Below, piece by piece: positions 1-5,611 of a stretch of 11,098 nt of DNA. Source of the DNA: Candidatus Iainarchaeum sp. (GTDB lineage: Archaea; Iainarchaeota; Iainarchaeia; Iainarchaeales; JAAZKV01); the NCBI GenBank assembly GCA_028690725.1, contig JAQVAR010000022.1, forward strand, positions 1 to 11,098, written 5' to 3'. A model generated the notes under the pieces. It was not told the origin of the DNA and did not search any database. It saw only the letters and a program-made list of their open reading frames with translations. The position numbers were made by a program, and so were the translations under genes. The stretch's first letter is position 1. Every line of letters begins with the position of its first letter.

Positions 1-1056
1 AATGTAGTAGCATCAATGCCGCCAATAATTAATTCACAAATAACTGGGAAAATAACTGAAAAAACAAAAAATCTTTTTATTGAAGTAACTGGTTTTAATT
101 GGAAAGTAGTTGAAACGGCATTAGAAGTAATTTGCATGGCTTTAGCAGATAGGGGTGGAAAAATATTTTCTTGTAAAATTAATTTTCCTTCAACAAAAAA
201 ACCTTATCTTGGAAAAAATTTTGTTATAACTCCGAGTTTTGAAATAGAAAAAATTGTTTTTGAAAAAAATTTGATTGCAAAGAAAACTGGTTTAAAATTA
301 AAAGATTCACAAATAAAATCTTTGTTAGAAAAAGCAAGATATAATGTTAAAATAAATGGTAACAAGATAATTGCAGAATATCCTTCTTATAGAACTGATA
401 TTCTCCATTCTGTTGATGTTATAGAAGATTTACTAATTTCTTTTGGTTACAATAATATTGCTCCAGAAAAAATAGATATGAATGTTATTGGTTCTCATAA
501 AAAAGAAGTTCTTTTTGCTGATTTTGTTAGAGATGGTGCAATTGGTTTAGGTTTACAAGAAATTTTAACTTTTAATTTAACTTCAAAAGAAATTCAATCC
601 GACAAAATGTTATTAGAAGAAAGAGCTGATTTTGTTACAATAAAAAATCCTGTTTCATTAAATTATGAAATAATGCGAAAAAAATTATCTCCACAATTAT
701 TATCTTTTATTTCAAAAAATAAAAACCAGTTGTTTCCACAAAAAATATTTGAAATAGGAACTTGCCTTAGTTTAGATTCCAAAGAAGAGAATGGTGTGAA
801 ACAATCAACTAATATTTGTGTTATTTCAACCCACACAAACGTTAATTTTACTGAAATAAAATCAATTCTTGTTTCACTCTGTGATTATTTAGGATTAGAA
901 TTGAAAATCAAGAAAAAGTTTTTCCCTTTTTTTGGAGAAAATTCAGCAGAAATAATTGTTAATGGAAAAAAAGGTTTTATTGGAGAAATAAATAAAAAGG
1001 TTGAACAAAATTTTGGTTTGAAAAAACCTATTACATTATTTGAATTTGAATTATGA
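1..1056 (+). CDS. pheT: Phenylalanyl-tRNA synthetase beta subunit, C-terminal part (5' truncated by window edge)
   Basis: PheT is the non-catalytic beta chain of the cytoplasmic (alpha-beta)2 enzyme that charges tRNA-Phe with phenylalanine. The frame is open from base 1, so the gene begins upstream; 351 residues are visible and roughly the first 200 of a usual archaeal chain of about 550 are missing. The visible part starts in the B3/B4 domain, with the strongly conserved MPPIINS segment at residues 6-12. A B5 domain follows at about residues 80-160, ending in PSYRTDILHSVDVIEDLL, the typical Mg-binding B5 signature. The rest is the C-terminal catalytic-like fold (about 165-351) closing with PITLFEFEL, as archaeal PheT chains do. 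It stops at TGA. orc1 follows after 43 bases. The internal ATG at base 16 codes for the Met of MPPIINS and is not a start. The family call is firm. Confidence 0.95.
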   Translation, partial: NVVASMPPIINSQITGKITEKTKNLFIEVTGFNWKVVETALEVICMALADRGGKIFSCKINFPSTKKPYLGKNFVITPSFEIEKIVFEKNLIAKKTGLKLKDSQIKSLLEKARYNVKINGNKIIAEYPSYRTDILHSVDVIEDLLISFGYNNIAPEKIDMNVIGSHKKEVLFADFVRDGAIGLGLQEILTFNLTSKEIQSDKMLLEERADFVTIKNPVSLNYEIMRKKLSPQLLSFISKNKNQLFPQKIFEIGTCLSLDSKEENGVKQSTNICVISTHTNVNFTEIKSILVSLCDYLGLELKIKKKFFPFFGENSAEIIVNGKKGFIGEINKKVEQNFGLKKPITLFEFEL

Positions 1057-1070
1057 TTCATTTGTAAAGC

Positions 1071-1082
1071 TTTTATTCTTTT
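1071..1082 (+). terminator. Possible oligo-T terminator after pheT
   Basis: A TTTTATTCTTTT run begins 14 bases after the pheT stop. Archaeal RNA polymerase stops at oligo-T tracts without needing a hairpin, so this is a reasonable terminator. In such an AT-rich genome T-runs are common, and the run could instead belong to the orc1 promoter region. Confidence 0.3.
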
Positions 1083-1099
1083 GTGAATAATTATTAAAT

Positions 1100-2173
1100 A
1101 TGTCTAATGTATTTGAAGGTTCAAAAATACATAATATTTTGAAAGATGAACGTTTTCTTTATCCTGATTATGTTCCTGAAAGAATTCCTTTTAGAGAGCA
1201 AGAAGTAAGTGAAATGGTTTTTTGTTTAAAACCAAGCACGCAAGGAAAAAAACCGGAAAACATTTTTATTTCTGGTTTACCAGGTACTGGAAAAACTGTT
1301 ACCTCAAAATTTGTTCTTAATGAATTAGAAGAATATTCTGATAGAACAAAATGTTTGTATATTAATTGTTTTGAAATAAATTCGTATAATGGAATTTTTG
1401 CAAAAGCGACAAATTTTCTTGGTTATCCTATTCCGATTCGTGGTTTGAGCAATGAAGAAATTTTCGAAAGATTTGTTGCAGTTATCAAAAATAAAAAAAT
1501 TGTTCCTGTTTTTGTTTTTGATGAATCAGAACAGTTATTAAAAAAAGAGGATACAAAAAAATTATTGTATGATTTATCAAGATTAAATGATCAATTCAAA
1601 TTATTTATTGGACTAATTTTTATTTCAAATGATCCAATGTTTTTATCATTGTTAGATGATAGAATTAGAAGTTCTTTAAATGCTTCAGTAATAAAGTTTG
1701 AAAAATATTCTTGTCAAGAATTAAAAGAAATTCTTAAAGAAAGAGCAAAATATTCTTTTTTTTCAAATGTTATGGAAGAAGAAGTAATTCCTTTATGTGC
1801 AGCACACTCTGCTAATGTGGGGGATGCTAGGGTAGCAATTGATACTTTATTAAAATCAGCAAGAATTGCTGAAAAAGAAAATTCAAAAAAAATAATGGTT
1901 AAACATGTTAGAAAGGCATTCCAAGAAGAAAAAGTAATCAAATTTGAAATAATAAACAATTTAACAGAACAAGAAAAATTGATTTTAAAATTAATATCTA
2001 AAGAAGAAAAAACTTCTGTTGAAATATATAATATTTTAAAAAACAAGTTTGCTGAAAGAACATTAAGAAAAGCGATTTTTGAATTAGAAAAAAAGAATGT
2101 AATAGAAATAATAGAAAAACAGCTAGGTAAAGGAATAACCAGAACAATAAAAAAGAAAAATAGCCCTTTTTAA
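1100..2173 (+). CDS. cdc6: Orc1/Cdc6 family replication initiator (AAA+ ATPase with C-terminal winged helix)
   Basis: Orc1/Cdc6 binds origin DNA and helps load the MCM helicase. The N-terminal LYPDYVPERIPFREQE (20-35) is the hallmark entry into the archaeal Cdc6 AAA+ domain. Walker A is GLPGTGKT (59-66) and the Walker B acidic pair is D141-E142 in VFVFDESEQLL. Sensor 1 is N177 in FISND, the family's DxRxxSSL segment is at about 187-193, and the sensor 2 region GDARVAIDTL is near 240. A winged-helix domain fills about 285-350 (LTEQEKLILKLI through IEIIEKQLGKG). At 357 residues it is slightly short for the family (usually about 380-420). Walker B reads DESEQ rather than the usual DExDxL, which suggests a divergent paralogue. 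The ATG at 1100 has no Shine-Dalgarno sequence. No long inverted origin-recognition boxes are visible in the short flanking gaps. It could be one of several Orc1/Cdc6 copies. Confidence 0.93.
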   Translation: MSNVFEGSKIHNILKDERFLYPDYVPERIPFREQEVSEMVFCLKPSTQGKKPENIFISGLPGTGKTVTSKFVLNELEEYSDRTKCLYINCFEINSYNGIFAKATNFLGYPIPIRGLSNEEIFERFVAVIKNKKIVPVFVFDESEQLLKKEDTKKLLYDLSRLNDQFKLFIGLIFISNDPMFLSLLDDRIRSSLNASVIKFEKYSCQELKEILKERAKYSFFSNVMEEEVIPLCAAHSANVGDARVAIDTLLKSARIAEKENSKKIMVKHVRKAFQEEKVIKFEIINNLTEQEKLILKLISKEEKTSVEIYNILKNKFAERTLRKAIFELEKKNVIEIIEKQLGKGITRTIKKKNSPF

Positions 2174-2189
2174 CGTTTTCTAGTTAAAA

Positions 2190-2202
2190 GATATATTTTT
2201 AT
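2190..2202 (+). promoter_or_regulatory. TATA-like box for the lysine-rich DNA-binding gene pair
   Basis: GATATATTTTTA lies about 40 bases before the ATG at 2236 in the 62-base gap after orc1. The spacing predicts a transcript start near 2220 and a short leader. This is judged from composition and position only. Confidence 0.4.
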
Positions 2203-2235
2203 AGAGTTATTAAGCCAATTTACTTATTGATTTAT

Positions 2236-3165
2236 ATGGTTGCTAAAAAGAAACTAATCAAAAAGGCAAGTAAGCCTAAAGCTGTTTCAAAAAGTAAAGG
2301 TAGGAGTGCTGTTAATAAAATAATTGTTAAGACTAATAAAACTCAAACAAAAACTAATAAAACTCAAACAAAAACTAACAAGGCTATGAAAAAAAGTATT
2401 AATGCTAATAAAAAGAAAACAGAATCTCAAAGCAAAGAAATTGAAAAATTGAAAAAGGCTCTTGAGGATTTAAAAAAGAAAAAGAAAACTAATACTCGAA
2501 GAGTTTCAGAATATAATTTATTCATTAGAAAACAAATAAAATCTGGTTTAACTTTTGAAAGATCTGTTAAAGAATGGAATAAATTTAAAAAATTAGAATT
2601 AAAATTAAAGAGAAAGCCTTCTGCCTACAACCAATTTATTGGTTCTCAAATGAAATTAGGAAAAACATTTACTGAATCAGTTGAAATGTGGAAATTAGCA
2701 AAACAAGGTAAATTGGGTAGAAAAGGAAAAACTAGACTAGTTACAAAAACAGTGGTTAAAAATGTTCGTTCAAAGCCAAAGATTGTTGAAAAAACAAAAC
2801 ATAAAATAAGAGTTAAAAAAAATCCAAGAGTTAATCAAAAAATTGTTAGAAAAAATGTAGTTGATTATAATAAAATAAAAGAATTATTTTCTTCAATAAT
2901 TTCAAACAATTCTTTCAAAAATACTAAAACAGAACAAATTTCTATAAAAGATATAAAAAGTGTTGTTGAAGCGGATAATGAAGAGATTGCATTCAAATTA
3001 GTTCAAACTTATTTCATTGAGATTGCAAGATTTGGTTTTAAAAAACAATTGACCCTTGATGAAATAATAGACGCATATATTTATGCTCTAGTAAGAGTTA
3101 AAGGAAAAGAAGGTTCTGAATTTGAAATTGCACAAAAAGTAAAAGAATCGGGGATGAGGAAGTGA
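2236..3165 (+). CDS. Lysine-rich protein with two YABBY/HMG-like repeats and a C-terminal domain shared with the next gene
   Basis: I do not recognise a named family; a DNA- or chromatin-binding role is inference. Residues 1-60 are a strongly basic, low-complexity tail with a duplicated TNKTQTK heptad, and 65-84 is a short charged coiled coil. Two related repeats follow: RRVSEYNLFIRKQIKSG...W (88-119) and RKPSAYNQFIGSQMKLG...W (126-157), which share S-x-YN-x-FI, Q-x-K-x-G-x-TF, SV and W. The PSAYN-F-I...W pattern resembles the core of the YABBY/HMG box. A basic linker (160-208) leads to a helical domain (about 210-300). Its part at 247-291 matches the next gene in 24 of 45 positions. The ATG at 2236 is preferred to an in-frame TTG at 2227: it is the standard start codon and gives the natural MVAKKK beginning. 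The gene ends in TGA, 4 bases before the next start, so the two are probably cotranscribed. Confidence 0.8.
   Translation: MVAKKKLIKKASKPKAVSKSKGRSAVNKIIVKTNKTQTKTNKTQTKTNKAMKKSINANKKKTESQSKEIEKLKKALEDLKKKKKTNTRRVSEYNLFIRKQIKSGLTFERSVKEWNKFKKLELKLKRKPSAYNQFIGSQMKLGKTFTESVEMWKLAKQGKLGRKGKTRLVTKTVVKNVRSKPKIVEKTKHKIRVKKNPRVNQKIVRKNVVDYNKIKELFSSIISNNSFKNTKTEQISIKDIKSVVEADNEEIAFKLVQTYFIEIARFGFKKQLTLDEIIDAYIYALVRVKGKEGSEFEIAQKVKESGMRK
2332..2373 (+). repeat. Perfect 21-base tandem repeat, two copies, in the basic tail
   Basis: Two identical 21-base units (2332-2352 and 2353-2373, each beginning ACTAATAAAACTC) lie in frame and encode TNKTQTK twice; a third copy starts at 2374 and decays after a few bases. 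Identity at the DNA level points to recent slippage, and the 7-codon period keeps the frame. Confidence 0.9.
3156..3160 (+). promoter_or_regulatory. Shine-Dalgarno-like GAGGA for the small paralogue
   Basis: GAGGA lies inside the last codons of the upstream gene, 9 bases before the ATG at 3170. Because the upstream TGA is at 3163-3165, ribosomes finishing the first gene are placed next to this site, which suggests translational coupling and supports the ATG as the real start. Confidence 0.55.
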
Positions 3166-3169
3166 AATT

Positions 3170-3472
3170 ATGAATGATGATGAAGTTGCATTTAGAATAG
3201 TAAGGCTTTATTTTGAAGAAATTGCAAGACTTGGTTTCAAAAGACAATTAGATTTAGACCAAATAATAAATGCGTATTTCTATGTTTTAAAAAAGTTGAA
3301 TAACAAAGATGAATTATTAGAAAAAGCATTGAAAAAAATGTCTGATGAAGAGAAAAAAAATGTTTCAGAAAATACTGTAACAACAAAAACAACTACTACT
3401 GTAACAAAAACAAATAATGCTCCAACAGAACAAAAAGAAAAATCAATAACAGAAATACTCGAAGAAAAATAA
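3170..3472 (+). CDS. Small protein carrying a stand-alone copy of the neighbour's C-terminal domain
   Basis: The product has 100 residues and belongs to no family I recognise. Residues 2-46 (DDEVAFRIVRLYF..., with the core EIARLGFKRQL and AYFYVL) align without gaps to residues 247-291 of the preceding protein. The match is 24 identities in 45 positions, with most other changes conservative (I/V, K/R, F/L, D/E). The predicted form is two or three amphipathic helices. The domain is followed by an acidic-basic helix (about 47-65) and a Thr/Lys/Asn-rich disordered tail (66-90) ending in SITEILEEK. It lacks the basic tail and the YABBY-like repeats of its neighbour, so it may pair with that protein through the shared domain; that is inference. 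It follows the first gene by 4 bases, so the two form an operon. A strong T-run follows its stop. Confidence 0.8.
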   Translation: MNDDEVAFRIVRLYFEEIARLGFKRQLDLDQIINAYFYVLKKLNNKDELLEKALKKMSDEEKKNVSENTVTTKTTTTVTKTNNAPTEQKEKSITEILEEK

Positions 3473-3483
3473 TTAATAATTTG

Positions 3484-3497
3484 TTTTTTTTTATTTT
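3484..3497 (+). terminator. Oligo-T terminator of the two-gene operon
   Basis: Nine consecutive T, then A and TTTT, start 12 bases after the stop codon at 3470-3472, in the gap before the convergent ychF-like gene. This is the expected form of an intrinsic archaeal terminator and is one of the longer T-runs outside genes in the window. Confidence 0.55.
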
Positions 3498-4700
3498 CTA
3501 ACGCTTATTAAAAATTATTTCTATTACGTCACCATATTTCAATAAATGTTCTTTTCCAATAACTTGTTTTGTTTTAACATCAATTGCTCTAATAAATCCT
3601 TCTCCCATATCAGTGTGAAGAGAAAATGCGAAGTCTAAAGCGGTTGAACCATTTTTCAACAAAATACAATCAGGGATATAATTTCCATTTTTATCTTTTA
3701 ACGTTTTTGTTCCACCTGGAAAAATAGGTATATAATTCAAAACTCTTAATACAACTTCATCTAAACATTCTTGTACCCCAGTACCAAAAAATTTTTTTAA
3801 AACATTTTTTTCAATATTTTCTAATCCTTCTTTTTGCTTTTCATTTAATTCTCCAATAATCTCAAATTTTTTCCAACCGGGAAAATATTTCAATATTTTT
3901 GCTTTGTTTGCTTTTCTTAATGCTAATTCCGAAATTGCAGAGCAAGGGATAATTTTTAGTTCTGGAAATTGTTTTTTCATTTTTTCAATATTTTCTTCAG
4001 AAGTTGGTAAATCACATTTGTTTGCAGCAATAATTATTGGTTTACTTAATTTTCTAGAAAGCTTAGCAAACTCTTTTTTATCATCACTTGTCCATTGATT
4101 CAACATTTTTTCTTCTAAACACAATTTTTTTATAATTTTTTCAACATGTTCTCTTAAAATTTTTACTCCTGACAAACTTTGTGAAATAAGATCAATTTTT
4201 TTATTTAATTCTTTTTCAGGGTTCTTTCCAATTTTTTCCCAATTGTTTTCAATTATTTTTAAAAACCATAATTCAATCTCTTTTTCTAAAAAAATAATAT
4301 CTTCACAAGGATCATGTTTTTCACAAATATTTCCTTCACTATTAGTCATTCCACTAGCATCAACAACATGAATCAAAGCATCAGCCTGACTAAGATCATT
4401 CAAAAATTTATTTCCTAATCCTTTTCCCTCACTAGCACCTGGGACCAATCCCGCAACATCAATTAATTCAACAGGAACAAATCTTGTTGGCCCATTATCA
4501 TCTTCTACTATAAAACCCTTTCTTGGATTACTTTTAACATTAAAAAATTTTCCAGCATCTTCTACTCTTACAAAAGCAATTCCTTTATTTGGATTAATAG
4601 TAGTAAAAGGGTATGATGCCATTGCAACATCAATTAAAGTTGCACTAGAAAAAAAAGTACTTTTTCCACTAGACGGTTTTCCAACAATTCCTATTTGCAT
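3498..4700 (-). CDS. ychF: YchF/OLA1-type translation-associated GTPase, archaeal form with TGS domain
   Basis: This is an Obg-superfamily P-loop NTPase of the YchF group, cytoplasmic and ribosome-associated. The G domain starts at residue 1: G1 is GKPSSGKS (7-14), the switch I segment is YPFTTI (30-35), G3 is DVAGLVPGASEGKGLGN (81-97), and IHVVDASG is at 110-117. G4 is NKCD (227-230). Bacterial and eukaryotic YchF/OLA1 have a changed G4 (NxxE) and prefer ATP, while archaeal members keep NKxD, so GTP is the likely substrate. A helical insertion of about 130-220 follows the family pattern. The last 75 residues form a TGS domain (GSTALDFAFSLHTDMGEGFIRAI, then YGDVIEIIF). The length of 400 fits archaeal homologues of about 395. 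It starts at ATG 4700 with a TATA box 30-35 bases upstream and is convergent with the operon on its 3' side. Its cellular role is only broadly known. Confidence 0.95.
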   Translation of the reverse strand: MQIGIVGKPSSGKSTFFSSATLIDVAMASYPFTTINPNKGIAFVRVEDAGKFFNVKSNPRKGFIVEDDNGPTRFVPVELIDVAGLVPGASEGKGLGNKFLNDLSQADALIHVVDASGMTNSEGNICEKHDPCEDIIFLEKEIELWFLKIIENNWEKIGKNPEKELNKKIDLISQSLSGVKILREHVEKIIKKLCLEEKMLNQWTSDDKKEFAKLSRKLSKPIIIAANKCDLPTSEENIEKMKKQFPELKIIPCSAISELALRKANKAKILKYFPGWKKFEIIGELNEKQKEGLENIEKNVLKKFFGTGVQECLDEVVLRVLNYIPIFPGGTKTLKDKNGNYIPDCILLKNGSTALDFAFSLHTDMGEGFIRAIDVKTKQVIGKEHLLKYGDVIEIIFNKR

Positions 4701-4710
4701 TATACCACAA

Positions 4711-4722
4711 TAATTTTAATTA
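4711..4722 (+). promoter_or_regulatory. TATA-like box for the SLT-domain gene (leaderless spacing)
   Basis: TAATTTTAATTA is centred about 27 bases before the ATG at 4744, the distance expected for a leaderless archaeal transcript. No Shine-Dalgarno sequence precedes that start. It sits in the 43-base gap shared with the divergent ychF promoter. Confidence 0.4.
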
Positions 4723-4729
4723 AACATAC

Positions 4730-4738
4730 TTTATAAAA
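4730..4738 (-). promoter_or_regulatory. TATA box of the ychF-like gene
   Basis: TTTATAAAA, containing the palindrome TTTATAAA, lies about 30-35 bases upstream of the minus-strand ATG at 4700. Transcription would start near 4708 with only a few leader bases. It is too close to the plus-strand ATG (4744) to serve that gene. Both promoters therefore overlap in 43 bases and their pre-initiation complexes would compete. Confidence 0.5.
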
Positions 4739-4743
4739 TTAGT

Positions 4744-5562
4744 ATGGCTTTGAATAAAAAAAGAATTCAATTATCAAAAAGAACGCTTATTAAAAAGACA
4801 TTCCTTGTAGGGGCAGCAATTGCTTCTATTAGTGCTATGCTTCATGCAAAAATAATTCCTGATGCTAAAAAAACTTTTTTGGATATTGAAAAAATGAAAA
4901 TGGAACAATTACAAAGAACAGGGGAATTTGAAAGAAAAACAGAACAAATAAGAAAAAATGCGAGAAAGCATAATCAAATTGGATTAAAAGTTTTTTCTAA
5001 AAAAACTACTTTTGATATTTCTAAATTGAAAACATCTTATCCAAATTTATTAAGAGTATCTAAATTATCACATGCTGAATCTAGAGAATACGTATTAAAA
5101 AATGCTGATTTTTTTGCAAAAAATTATAAATTTATTTCTATTGAAGATGCTATGCATAATAAAAAGATATTAGAACCCATTATTAAAAATATTTCAAAAA
5201 AATATGGTGTTAATCCAGATATAATGATTAAATTATTTCAAAAAGAATCTAGCTGGGATCCTTTTGCATTTGGTAAAAGTAAGGATGTTGGGCTTGGTCA
5301 AATAACTCCTATTATTTGGGATAGTAAAACTCATTTTCAATACAATTGTAATCCTCTTAATCCAATAGAAAATATTGAAGTTTCTATAAAATATTTTTCT
5401 TTTCTCAAAAAAAAATTTGGAAATGATAAGTTAGCATTAACCGCTTATAATAGTGGTGAAGGTTTTGTTCTGAGTAGATTAAAAATAGGTAAAACTGTTG
5501 AAGAAATTGTTAAAAGTAATAGAAATAATTATGCTTATGCTGTTTTAACACAAAATATTTAA
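4744..5562 (+). CDS. Exported SLT-type lytic transglycosylase-like protein with Tat-like signal
   Basis: SLT-domain enzymes cleave the MurNAc-GlcNAc bond of peptidoglycan. The domain fills about residues 142-268: KYGVNPDIMIKLFQKESSWDP holds the expected catalytic glutamate at E168, followed by the ES-type motif, GLGQITP (183-189) and AYNSGEG (234-240, usually AYNAG). These are the three signature blocks of the lysozyme-like SLT fold. The N-terminus has SKRTLIK (11-17), a lysine-arginine variant of the Tat motif SRRxFLK. A hydrophobic stretch (19-33) and a possible cleavage site after LHA (35) come next. A charged linker of about 100 residues separates leader and enzyme. An archaeal cell has no peptidoglycan, so the target may be a bacterial wall, another envelope glycan, or the enzyme may act in envelope remodelling. 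It stands alone between ychF and rfcL. The domain call is firm; substrate and export route are inference. Confidence 0.88.
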   Translation: MALNKKRIQLSKRTLIKKTFLVGAAIASISAMLHAKIIPDAKKTFLDIEKMKMEQLQRTGEFERKTEQIRKNARKHNQIGLKVFSKKTTFDISKLKTSYPNLLRVSKLSHAESREYVLKNADFFAKNYKFISIEDAMHNKKILEPIIKNISKKYGVNPDIMIKLFQKESSWDPFAFGKSKDVGLGQITPIIWDSKTHFQYNCNPLNPIENIEVSIKYFSFLKKKFGNDKLALTAYNSGEGFVLSRLKIGKTVEEIVKSNRNNYAYAVLTQNI

Positions 5563-5565
5563 TTT

Positions 5566-5577
5566 CTTATTATAATT
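5566..5577 (+). promoter_or_regulatory. Possible TATA-like element upstream of rfcL
   Basis: The stretch CTTATTATAATT lies about 40 bases before the rfcL ATG, in the 49-base gap. A second candidate, TTTTAAATA at 5599-5607, is too close to the start to act as TATA. The assignment is weak because the whole gap is A/T. Confidence 0.3.
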
Positions 5578-5611
5578 TGTGTTTTAATTCTTTTGCAATT
5601 TTAAATAGTAT

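Noticed and set aside
1057..1099. Possible replication origin or ORB elements beside orc1
   Set aside because: The gap is only 43 bases, and no G-rich ORB-like dyad is visible there or in 2174-2235.
1714..2046. Minus-strand frame of 110 residues inside the orc1 gene
   Set aside because: It lies opposite the AAA+ and winged-helix coding sequence, has low-complexity Phe/Ser/Ile composition and no start signals, so it is a shadow of the plus-strand gene.
2227..2235. Alternative TTG start adding three residues to the lysine-rich protein
   Set aside because: The ATG nine bases later gives a natural MVAKKK start and no Shine-Dalgarno sequence favours the TTG.
2332..2395. CRISPR-like or mobile-element repeat
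   Set aside because: The repeat is an in-frame 21-base coding duplication with no spacers and no flanking target-site duplication.
3904..4098. Plus-strand frame of 64 residues inside the ychF-like gene
   Set aside because: It is antisense to the G4 region of a firmly identified GTPase and has no promoter or ribosome-binding site.
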